64,000 nt of DNA from Protea cynaroides (taxonomy: Eukaryota; Streptophyta; Magnoliopsida; Proteales; Proteaceae), in contig CM053268.1 of NCBI GenBank assembly GCA_028583415.1, positions 13,948,055 to 14,012,054 of the forward strand, read 5' to 3'. The notes below the pieces were generated by a model. The model was not told the origin of the DNA. It did no database searches and worked only from the letters and a program-made list of their open reading frames with translations. Shown here piece after piece: positions 47,184-57,349 of the stretch. How positions within the stretch are numbered: position 1 is the first letter of the stretch; each line of letters starts with the position of its first letter. Position numbers and translations under genes: made by a program.

Positions 47184-50100
47184 ATGGCTTCTGCCTCGTC
47201 GCCGTCACTGCATATCTCGCGGGTTTGTTGTTTAAACTCACCAATTCGCAACTTCGCTTCTCCTTCTTCCTCTTCTTCTGAAAACATTCACATTCACTGT
47301 ATACGGTCTATTCCTTCTTTTTCTACAGAGTTTTCGTAGCAGCTTCGCTGATAATCGTAGTTTCAAGCATCACAGAAGAATACGTGCTCGTTTCTCTCTG
47401 GTTAGTATGTGTAGAGATCTCTGTGTTGAATCGTATCCATTGATAGGTTTACTGATTAGTATCCCTTACATGTCCACTGTTCTTGCTCTGAGAAATTAGG
47501 TGAACTTTCATTTTAGTTTTATTTTTTCAAATGAAGTACTACCAATAACGAAAGATAAAGAAAACTAATGCTGTTGCTATCTAATGTAAATTCTTTAGAT
47601 GCCATGTGAAATATCTGCTGCTAAAATAGACAAAACAGTAGCTTTAATCAACAGAGAGAACCGTTAGGAGCTATCCATGGTCTTAAAAGATCTTTCTTCT
47701 GGCAGCCAAATTCGTTGGAAGTCATCACCCCAAATGATTGAAAATGCTTCAGATAATAAGTTCAAGCATGCTGGGCCAGGCCCAGACTCATTGTTACCAG
47801 TGAGACTCATTGTTACCAGTGATGTTTAGGTCCATAAATCAAGGCTGAAATATCTGGTCCAGGAGGGACCTCAGGACCAGCTCAATTAAGCAAAGCTCAA
47901 CAAGGGTGTCAGAAAAAGGTCATCCTCAAATCCTGAAATGGCTTAAAAGGAATAGAGGCTAAGAATAAAAATTCATCTAAACTGATTGCAGAGGAAAATG
48001 TATAATGGATCAAAGTAAACAAGAATGAGCCCTGGAAGTGTATGGGATGTAAATATATGTCATCAAGCTATCAAAATATATAAATTTCCAGTGATCAATA
48101 AAGACCATTGTGCATCTGTATATTATAAGAATGGTTTTCTCTACCATCGCCCGCACCCCCAAAAAACAAGTTTCGTATGCTGTTACTGTAAATTGATGGA
48201 TGATACTGATGAGATTTTTTTTATAGAAAATGAGGTGGGCATGATGCTTGTATGTTTTTGAAGTTCAAAATCATTGGCATCAGTGATGCTAATTCAATGC
48301 TATTTGGTTCGGTTTAAAGGATAAGAGGGCCAAAGTGCTTGTAAATAGTACCACTTATAAATATAGAATATATTTGTAGAGATTGAACTTCTGTGAGCGC
48401 CTTAGAAGGAAAGATGTCTTCCCCGCTCTACTCTGGTTCTCTTTGGGCCTGAGTGAAATGTAATCAAATTTTAGGATATAATTATGCAGCTATAAATTTC
48501 TGTTTAAAATCCCATTGTTGAGCATTTGAAAATTTTTCTCCAAAATGTGTTACAGTTACTCTGTCTGTAGGTGTGAAAAGTAGAATTTTGTTTTGATAAG
48601 AACATACAGCCTACATAAGCATTATTCTGATCAGACTGTTGAAAATACTAATTTATTATATAAAAGAATTGTTGTTTGTTTACTGTGAAATTACGTTATG
48701 AAAAATCAGAATCTCCAGTACATGGATTGCAAATATTGCCTTTTTCAATGTGCAGGCTCATGGTTCACGAATTTTGTTGACATATGCCAATCTTTTACAA
48801 TGAATCTTGGCTGGGAACTTATATTTCCTGAATGTAAATGGTCCGAATTCTTTCAAAGAGGCAAAAAAAGCTTTTGATGGCACAGTGCTTTGAGAAGCTA
48901 CACCAATGCTTGGATCTTCAGAGGCACGGAAGTATGTTTTGCTCATTAAGTTCTAGTGTGAGGCTTAGCAGGACTATATTTTTAGGGGACAAGGAAATAC
49001 AACCAATTGGTTGGTTCATGCTTGGTTGAAAATCTTCAACTAGTATGTAATGCACTTGAAATGAAGCTTGCCTAGAAACATATCAATACAAAATATCTTT
49101 ATTCACCCAAAAAAAAAAAAATACAAAATATCTTTTACAAGAAAACTTTATAGCTTCTATAGAGCTTCAGGAAGCTGTTCCAAAGCTTGAATTTTCCCAG
49201 ATATGGAAGTATCTTTGGGTTTTTATTCAATCATGAAATTTAATTGTCAAGAATCTAGATCTTGATGGTTGATTATTGGTTTACGATGTTGTTATTGATC
49301 ATGGGAAATAGCACTATGTGCTTTCGATCAACAATCTAATGTGGGTTGTTCTTGACTGGTTTTATCTGTATTCTAGCAATACTTTTTTTTTTTTGGTAAA
49401 GTATTCTAGCAATACTTTGATGGATAAACAATATTGGAGGATGGGGTACGTAAATTACATCAGAGAAGGAGACTCTTGTTTCCATGGGTATGACTTAGGT
49501 TGAATTTTCAACTTAAACTGCAGGGAATGTAGTGTTTCATCCTTTATTTAACAGTGGGTGGCACAAGTGTGGGATAAAGTGATTCCTGTGATGATTACAC
49601 AGTTTCCTGGATACATAGGCTTAGTTAAGCATCAGGATGTTAAGCATGATCTTGCTAATGTTTAATAAACTTCCTGGCTCTGCTTCCTTCATGCTAGATT
49701 GCTATATTAGTCGGACATAATATTTAAAGACTCAGTGGGAACCTGCATTCAATGCTTACTTGCTTCACTAAGACATGGGAGGTAAAGAAAGAAAAGAAGA
49801 AAAGGTTTTGCAGCAGCCTCCCCACAATCTGCATCTCTCATTGGGTTGGAGAAGCATTCTTTCTTAAGATATGAAAGTTTCAGATAGTTTTACGGTTTCC
49901 TTAATGATGCAGGCCAAAAAGGGAAAAACACAGAAGATAGAAAAGGGAAAAACACAGAAGATAGAAATGAAGAAAATTTTATTACAAAATAAGGAACCAA
50001 CTAGAGGATAACAAGGGTTAAAAACTTAACCCAAGGGTCAGAGAGGACCACTTAATTCAGGGTCTCTTAGGGACTCACTCAACCCAAGTATGAGACTCAC

Positions 50101-53100
50101 TCTTCAAAATTGTTAGTAGCATTTCTACATTCTAAAGAAAAATGGTCAAACTTCTTGCAATTATAGTATTGAACTATGGATTTTTCATACATTTGCCTTC
50201 CATTTTTGTTTAAATAATTTACTCTTCTATGACCTTTTGGAAGATGGTAATTTTGATGCCTTCATTATTGTATGAGCTTTGTCCGCCTCTTCTTCCTCTT
50301 CCTCGTTAACCACCATGTCCTGGTCCTCTTTGGCTTCTTATTGCCATGTCTTCTTTTCTTCTCTATAAATTAAGTGGTTTGAAAAACCAACTCCAATGGC
50401 TTTTTTTCATCGAGCCTTGCTTCATGGGTTTGTAATGAACCCATGATTTGATCAATATTCATGGAATCTAAAATTTTAGATTCTTCAATAGCTACAACAA
50501 TCTAGTCAAACTTTGCATCCAAATAGCAAAGGATTTTTTTCAATCAACTGGGTGTAGGGCTACAACAGGGCTGGGTTGGGTTGGGCATTTACAAACAAAT
50601 CCTTCCATGGGTCCCTTAAAGCTAGCCCAGGAGGTCAGACAAACCTTCAACCTAAGCCCAACCTTATCAGGGTTCAACTTAACCTGGCCCGGCCCTGTTT
50701 GACCTTGATTGGGCCAGGCCGGGTTGCCCTGATTGGCTAGATTTACTTCCTGCTTCTTGCTTCGGTTAATGGAATGGTTAGTTGAGTGGAACAGATCAAT
50801 CTAGGGAGTTTTTGCACCTCTCCCTTTGTTGCCAAAATTTGTCTGCAAAATATCTCCCCCATCTTTCTCGTTTTGTATCAAACCGGCTGGATTTGCTAAG
50901 ACAGCATTGGAAGACGAGGAGAGGAGGAGAAGACCATCTCCTCTTCCTTGTACTGTTGCTGCCGAGCAAATCCAAGGAGGGTACTGAATCTTTAAATAAA
51001 CTGGAAAGCTCTGTGATTTCAAAAGCAAGAATGAACAAATTAGAGTTTTCTGGTTCAGAACTGAGAGGTTCTCCTGTAGCTGGTAGAGGTTTATCTTCGA
51101 AAAGCTGCATAAATAGTCCAACTTCTCACAAATCGGAGAACATGGATCATGCCAGGAGGAGGCTGAGCAGTTTCATGTGATGGATCATCTTCAAGAAGAA
51201 ATTTGGGTAAATCATGCTGCCAGATAAAACAAATAGTAACAAGATCAGTTTCTTAGTTCATTCCCTGTTCGTCACCTTTAGTTGTTTTGCTGAGGAAATT
51301 TTACTATGTATTTTACAATTGAATGCACCATCTGCTGGACTGTTTTCAATGGCTTTTATGACTAGATTTTTATAAACTCCTTATGTACTTATCTTCCCAA
51401 AGACCAAACCCGTCCCTATGCACAAGCACCAAAAGATAAGTTTACACAAATACAGTTCCAAAACTAGTATTTAGAACTGGCTTGCAGAATAGAATCATCA
51501 ATACACAGAATAGGACAATTAGGGAGAAATCTGCTAACTCAGAAGAGAGAGTTCAGGTCAGCCTAATACCCTGGTCGAGTGGTCTATCTTTGTGGCAGTA
51601 TAGACTGGTAAAGGGCAAGTCCTAGTACCATTAGGATTACTAAATAGCAGTACAGGAACTGATGTTTCAGCAGCTCAAACTCAATAGATTAGAAAATAAA
51701 TTCAGTGCGGAAGACGAGGAGTGGAGCAGAAGACCATCTCCTCCTCTTTCTCGTACTGTTGCTTCCTATCTCTACCTGGCGCCAAAAACTCCATCTCACC
51801 ATCTTGTATCACCCTCCCACTCCACTGTTTACTCAGATGTCAAATCTTCCTAGCTTCTACTTCTTCTAGGGAAGGGATCGGGAGGCAGAAAAATCAAAAG
51901 AAACGAGGAAAAAATGGATTGAAATTTAGAATTAGAATCATAGTATTAAGATATATAGATAAATAGATAGAGAGAGATTAGAAGCTCTGACATGTGTCTC
52001 TCACTTCAGTCAGCGGTGAGGGTTTGAGAGTGAGGGATAATGATTAGGAATTAGGGTTTTGTTGTCATTGAGATTTATTATATAATTGGCTAATTGCTGT
52101 TTACAAGGTCGGGTCGAGCTTAGCCTGAGGTTTCAATTTAGGCCCAGCCCGACCTTGCCATGGTTTGCAATAACATGGGCCCAAACCCGGCCTTGTCCGG
52201 GTTCAGGGTGAGTTTGGCCCTGACTTGACTCAGGGCGGGTTAGGGTGGGCTCACGTTTGCAGGGCCAAACTTGCAGCCCTACCCGGATGTCATCTAAATT
52301 CTCACCATTTCTTTTCAATTCATTTGCAACCCCCAAAAACTCTTGAAAAATAATCAGAAATTGATTTGGAATTTTCATTAGTAAAAATTCAAGTTCACCT
52401 CTAATGGTTTGGAGACACTCTTTCCTTACCTTGTCAACTCTTCTGTGAGAGTTTTGAAAATTTTTCCATGCTTGCTTTGCAGTAGTTGCACGTGCTATCT
52501 TTTCAAATGTGTCGACATCTATTCCTTGATAGATGGTAAAGAGTCTTCTTATCTTTGTTTTTTGCATCCTTCAAAAAATCCCTTTGAGATTGAGATAATG
52601 TGGCCTCATCCTCCGGCTCCTTGTAGCCTTTATCTACGATCTCCCACACATATTTTTCCCTTAGCAGTGCTTTCATTTGGATGCTCTAATTGTCATAATG
52701 GTATTTGGTGAGCCTAGGAACTTGAAAGTGAATATCTCATTCGCCATATTCATAACTAGCTCTGATATTATTATGATGGAAGAGGAGATATGGGAAGAAG
52801 GTGAAGTGGAAGAGGAGAAATGTGGAGGAACACTCAAATGAACTTTACTAACTTGAATCTCAAATTTAGCTTATGACAATACGACTAAAGGAGATCCAAA
52901 TTTATAAAGCTCAAAGGAAACTTCTAGGTATAAGATATTTCTCCATCTTTCCAAAACATTTCTACACACTTCTTCTACACTATTCTAAGATATTTTCTAC
53001 ACACTTCTACTATATAGTTTCTACACACTTCTTAAGAAACTTCTACACTCTACTTTGAGACAACTTCTATACTCTTTCACTAGACTCTTCTAGACTTTGG

Positions 53101-55604
53101 AATTCTCTACAACTCTTCTAGATAATTTTAATCTTCTTCTAATTACAAACTTACCCTCATACTTTTGGAAATTATACTTTACCCAAAATTCAAGTTTATA
53201 TTTTCAACAAGCACAAGAATTTTTATGCATAATGACATAGAAACTATTGCTTGTGGCATTGCAATACATTACGAGCTATAGTGTAATGACATTAAGTGCT
53301 GCTATATCAGTTGCTTTGGTTTGCATGGGGTAAACTTTAAAGATATATGTGCTCTGTTCATGTTTGGCCTGTATCTATTTTTGGATCTTTGTAAATTTTA
53401 TCCATTATGGCATCTGGAAGAAGAGAAATACATGTATCTTCTTCTTTTTCTTTTTTTTTTTTAAATGGTGAAATAGATGTATATTTGAGTAAAGGCATAG
53501 GCTGCCCAATGAATCTGTTCTTGTGTTGAGGGAACCTATTCAGTTTTTTTTTTTTTTGATTGACATGTGCAATAATGTAATCTGCTAGATTTTATAGAAC
53601 CTATTCAGTTTTTTTTTTGATTGACATGTGCAATAATGTAATCTGCTAGATTTTATAGATCCTCTTGTAAAACAGAATGTTAGCTATTTAAGGAGAATGA
53701 GAAATGTTAGATTTGATATTTTTGTCACTTTCACATTATCTTTTTTGGTTGTATAAATCCTTTAGATCCACCCATGGGTGGGGGAGGTGGGGACTATATA
53801 CTTATGAATGATTGATGTCACTATACAGCTAAAATAAAAAATTGAAAGTGATTTTAGGTAATAAAGTTATTAGATTATTTCCATTATTCTAATAAAATGG
53901 AGTGACATTCTTATATGGCCTTGAAATTCCTCCAAATTCTTTTGGGCTGATTTCCCTCTGTTTCAGACCTTTAACAAGCAGCTTTTGAAATACTAGTGGT
54001 ACCTTCATTCTTGAACTGTCTCACAGGAAAGAAGCATTCTAGAGCCAGGGAAGACACAAGACACAAGGAGCTCTGTACAGAACACTGAGGAGGCTAGAAA
54101 GACAGAAATCGACGTGCTTTGTTCTGGATCACCTGTACAAGATTCAAGCTCTCCTTTGGTTAGTGCACTTGAAGCTTCTGCCAAACAAGATGCAGCCAGT
54201 TTTCACTTCCCTGGACACAATAGAGGGCGTGCTGCACCCTCTTCACTGGCTCGAGTCATTGGAACAGGACCGTTTATTCATGACCTGCCTGAGCTTCCAG
54301 AACTTGACAATCTCTTTTCTCCAGAGGGCCCTATTTTAGAAGCACAGAAACAAGCAGCCAAACTTTTTGGATCCTCTGAAACATGGTTTCTTGTTGGGGG
54401 TACTACATGTGGGATCCAGGCAGCAATCATGGCTACTTGTTCCCCTGGGGACTCACTCATCCTCCCTCGAAATTCCCATATATCAGCCATATCTGCGATG
54501 GTATTGTCAGGTGCACTGCCAAAGTATATAATACCTGACTACAGTTCAGAATGGGACATTGCAGGTGGAGTCACTCCATTGCAAGTACACAAAGCAATCA
54601 GGGAATTGGAGATCGATGGTCGAAAGCCCAAGGCTGTGCTTGTTACTTCACCTACTTACCATGGAATCTGCAGCAATTTGAGTGAGATTGCACTGCTGTG
54701 TCATTCCCATGGAATCCCTGTGATAGTTGATGAGGCACATGGGGCCCACTTTAAATTTCATCCTTCACTTCCTAGTTCTGCCCTTCAGCAAGGCGTGGAT
54801 CTTGCTGTGCAGTCCACACACAAGGTCCTTTGTTCTCTTACACAGTCATCAATGTTACACAGGTCAGGAGATATTGTGGACAGAGAAAGAATATGTAGAT
54901 GCCTCCAAACACTTCAAAGCACCAGCCCAAGTTATTTGCTTCTAGCATCATTAGATGCTGCAAGGGCTCAATTAAGTGAAAACCCAACTATTTTTAATGA
55001 AGCCATGGAATTAGCTACTGAAATGAAGTATGTTGTTAATAAGATCCCTGGAGTTTCAGTCCTTGATTTTCCAAGTTTCTCCAGCTTTCCTGCCATTGAT
55101 CCCTTGCGGATTACCATCCGTGTCTGGGATCTTGGCCTATCTGGTTATGAAGCAGATGAGATCTTATGTAAGCAGCATGGGGTCATTTCAGAACTTGCGG
55201 GGACCCGGTCTCTAACATTTGCCATTTCTTTGGGAACCTGCAGACAGCATATTCAGAGGCTTGTGTCGGGAGTAGAAAATCTATCAGCAACCTCTCTAAG
55301 AAATGATGCAAGGGAGGACTGGAAGAAAAACAGAGATTGTGCACCCTTTTCTGTTATTAGCATCAGCCTGAGTCCTAGAGAGGCCTTCTTTGCAAGTAAA
55401 AGAAGAGTAAGTATAAGAGAGAGCCTTGGGAAGGTATGTGGGGAGCTTATATGTCCATACCCACCAGGGATTCCAGTGGTTATCCCAGGTGAGATTATTA
55501 CTGGTAGAGCTTTGGATTATTTGTTGGGTGTTAGAAATGAAGGTGCTGTTATTAGTGGAGCATCTGATCCTCAACTCTCTTCCATACTTGTGTGTAATGT
55601 ATAA
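47184..55604 (+). CDS. Plastid-type Orn/Lys/Arg decarboxylase-like protein (3 exons, 562 aa)
   Basis: Exons 47184-47222, 47329-47400 and 54027-55604 join in phase 0 with GT-AG introns (GTTTGTTG...CTACAG, GTTAGTAT...TCACAG). The first 37 residues start MASASSPSLHISR and are rich in Ser, Arg and Phe, with no acidic residue except one Asp, as in a chloroplast transit peptide. The long exon encodes the fold-type-I PLP decarboxylase domain: HFPGHNRGR (about residue 97), GGTTCG (161), VIVDEAHGAHF with the PLP-contacting Asp and His (about 272-275), STHKVLCSLTQSS with the Schiff-base Lys at about 303, and a C-terminal domain with CPYPPGIPVVIPGE. There are no stops or frameshifts. Length fits the short Bacillus/cyanobacterial SpeA/Ldc type without the N-terminal wing of E. 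coli inducible enzymes. Expected reaction: decarboxylation of arginine, lysine or ornithine. The substrate cannot be read from sequence. Plant arginine and ornithine decarboxylases of the main polyamine pathway belong to a different fold, so this is a separate, little-characterised enzyme. Confidence 0.87.
49086..49137 (+). mobile_element. Microscopic LINE-type insertion 1
   Basis: TACAAAATATCTTT occurs at 49086-49099 and again at 49123-49136. It flanks only ATTCACCC plus a run of 13 A. This is the structure of a target-primed insertion that aborted after a few bases: duplication, poly(A), about 8 bp of element. Confidence 0.6.
49368..49420 (-). mobile_element. Microscopic LINE-type insertion 2
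   Basis: GTATTCTAGCAATACTTT is present on both sides (49368-49385 and 49401-49418) of a short insert, T-run plus GGTAAA, that reads TTTACC plus poly(A) on the minus strand. It has the same architecture as the insertion at 49086 but in the opposite orientation. Confidence 0.6.
50555..52281. mobile_element. hAT-like non-autonomous DNA element inside copia gag
   Basis: The ends are TAGGGCTACAA and TTGCAGCCCTA, with GGGCCGGG/CCCGGCC-rich subterminal regions (50575-50730, 52105-52260), as in many plant hAT-type MITE families. The flanking 8-mers ACTGGGTG and CCCGGATG match at 5 of 8 bases, a possible decayed duplication. It interrupts the gag frame after LDDIR. The interior carries two related copies of a segment with GGAAGACGAGGAG and AGAAGACCATCTCCTC (about 50910 and 51710) and a coding-looking + frame (50782-51180). 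No transposase is seen. Confidence 0.65.
50782..51180 (+). other. Possible captured gene fragment inside the hAT-like element
   Basis: A 132-codon + frame whose C-terminal half (KARMNKLEFSGSELRGSPVA, then SSKSCINSPTSHKSENMDHA) looks like ordinary plant protein sequence and not repeat, followed by GTGATGG after the last open codons. I cannot name the source gene. Confidence 0.3.
52760..52772 (-). other. Primer-binding site of the copia remnant
   Basis: Minus strand AATATCAGAGCTAG lies next to the LTR end TTCCATCA. It is a slightly decayed TGGTATCAGAGC (initiator tRNA-Met) site. Confidence 0.65.
52774..53209 (-). mobile_element. 5' LTR of the copia remnant, 436 bp
   Basis: The minus strand starts TGTTGAAAATATAAACTTG (53209) and ends CTTCCATCA (52774) before the PBS and gag. 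It contains several CTTCTACAC/TTTCTACACACTT repeats on +. No second LTR is seen at the far side of gag, so the 3' end is missing. Confidence 0.72.
53210..54026 (+). other. Intron 2, last part
   Basis: Contains a direct duplication of about 66-72 bp: GAACCTATTCAG, a T-run, GATTGACATGTGCAATAATG and ATCTGCTAGATTTTATAGA occur twice at about 53528-53660. A pyrimidine-containing acceptor (CTTGAACTGTCTCACAG) ends it at 54026. Confidence 0.6.
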
Positions 55605-56030
55605 CCATATAGAAGAAAATGTAGACACCAAAAACTATTGCTGGTGCAAACATTTTGCATTAAGGGGAATAATGTAGATACAGTCATCTGTGGAAATTTT
55701 CCAATGCATTAAGTGCCAACCAAAAGCCGCAGACTGGGGGTGCAGCTCAGTTTTCCAGACATTCTTGTGCTAAGCTACCCATGGTTTTTATTTCTGAATT
55801 TCCACCCATGCTGAGAAAACTGAAAAAGTTCTAGATAGCGATGGGGACACAAAACAAACATCTTTTGACCCCAGAGGAGGAATGGGGTCTGAGAAGCTAA
55901 ATGAGCTGTATTTTGAAGCAATCTTGATTGAAAACGGGGGAGTTACCATTCTGAGTTTTGAATGACCTCTGATAGATGAGTTTTAAAGCCACGAAACAAA
56001 TTAGTATACCAACTTGACTTGTCAGCAAGG
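55605..56030 (+). other. 3' flank and probable 3' UTR of the decarboxylase-like gene
   Basis: No ORF. AATAATG at 55667 is the nearest weak polyadenylation-like signal. The end of the transcript cannot be fixed. Confidence 0.4.
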
Positions 56031-56590
56031 GGGTTCCTCTGGCATTGCAGTGCTATCTATGTTGAAATGCATCTGAATCTCTTGAACATTTGCTGCTACA
56101 ATGTTCTCTTTTGAGATCGGTTTGGACTGGTTTCTTGAGTATTTTTTGGTTATCTTGGCTGTTGGTCAGCTCATTTGATGAGCTTCGCACATGGTGATTA
56201 CAAAAGGCCTGGGTAGCGCCTCTAAAAAAGTTATGGATGGTGGGATTTATTGTTGTGCTGTATCAACTATGGCTGGAAAGAAATGGGCGATAGTTTGAAG
56301 GCAAGGTGCACAGTTGTCATCACCTTCTGAGGTTGGTAACTAACTCATTATCGGAGTTGGATGTGTCCGCGACTGCAGGGTGAGGACGCTTCTCCATCTT
56401 GTGGTTGCTAGAGCTTTTAACCTCTCTCTTTCGAGTCGGTGGGCTCCAGGATTCTGGAAGTAACATGGTGTTGACTGCCTTTTGGGTGGGTGAAGCTGAA
56501 CATTGATGGTTGTTTGTTGGGTAACCTGGGTCATTCATGTGCAGGGAGTGTTTTTCGTTGTCACTTTGGCATTACTATGGTTTGAATATC
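56031..56590 (+). pseudogene. LINE 3' fragment (RT zinc-binding plus RNase H start)
   Basis: Frames with frequent stops show the plant LINE zf-RVT order (ESLEHLLLQCSLL...VWTGFLEYFL near 56060-56150). Later, KLNIDGCLLGNLGHSCAG and VFRCHFG at about 56485-56575 match the start of the LINE C-terminal RNase H. It is strongly degenerate and separate from the next LINE. Confidence 0.6.
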
Positions 56591-57349
56591 TGGGGATTCA
56601 GAATAACTATGAAGCAGAAAACTTTGGCATTCCTATGGTTCGTTCTCACTTTGGTCATTCTTTTCAGGTTTGAAAATTTTCATTTCTCTTCCCTTTAATT
56701 TTCCATGCAACCAAACTGAGCCCAAGTGATTATATTCGGCCTCAGAGCTTGAGTGGGAGATAGTGGCTTACTTTTATTTTACCCCATGAGATGATATTTG
56801 CCACGCACACAAAAAACACTGTAGTAAAGAGAACGATTCATGTTAGTACATACTACCCAACCGGCATCAATGTAGGCAGTGAGAGGACAAAGGGGGTCCT
56901 CATTAAACAGTAAGTTGGTTAATGACTTTTATCTTCATCTGAACTATAGAGGAACGTGAAAAAGAAGTGATCATTTGTGATTTCTTCAATGGGTGGAGAT
57001 GAGTGGAGAAGGATGGCTTCAGGACTCTAGATTACAATGACAAATTGTGTGAAAGAAGAAGATAGGAATTGAATGGGCTAATGCATGTATCATGTGAGAA
57101 CAATCAGAAGAAAATGTGGCATAATTTTTCTTACATGGAGGTTTTCATTACTTAAGTAGTTTTATTTTATTTAAAAAACAAAAATGATTTTTTCACTTAG
57201 AACTCAATATTGAAGAGATACGACCCAAGAAAATAGATCTTATTCAAGTAAGATCAATCCTTCCACATAGTAAATCATATGAAATTTACTCTAGCACTTG
57301 TTACCTAAAAACTGCTAAGAAAGAAAGAACAGTAAAGGTTTATAGTAAT
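56591..57349. other. Intergenic, nothing recognised
   Basis: AT-rich sequence without ORFs or clear repeats. Confidence 0.4.

Larger units (their letters stand above)
47401..50096 (+). other. Intron 2, first part
   Basis: No exon or gene recognised. It has small local duplications (GACTCATTGTTACCAGTGA twice at about 47787-47820; AGGGAAAAACACAGAAGATAG twice at 49919-49970) and two very short LINE-type insertions (49086-49137, 49368-49420). Confidence 0.55.
50097..52747 (-). pseudogene. Copia gag remnant, split by a hAT-like element
   Basis: From the minus-strand ATG at 52747: MANEIFTFKFLGSPNT, then DVDTFEKIARATTAKQAWKN, HRRVDKVRKECLQTIRGELE and NELKRNGENLDDIR down to about 52282. After the insertion it continues IVVAIEESKILDSMNIDQIM, GSLQTHEARLDEKKPLELV and a CCHC-type knuckle (YNCKKFDHFSLEC, where the His is moved) to a stop at 50097. 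This is the UBN2/DUF4219-type copia Gag. It has in-frame stops. No protease, integrase or RT follows, so the element is gag-only or truncated. Confidence 0.8.

Noticed and set aside
47184..47342. Exon 1 of the host gene read straight through without the 107-bp intron
   Set aside because: It stops at 47337-47339 and cannot reach the catalytic exon; the spliced form keeps frame and gives a better transit peptide.
54727..55677. Overlapping frames on both strands within the decarboxylase-like exon
   Set aside because: Shadows of the real coding frame, without motifs of their own.
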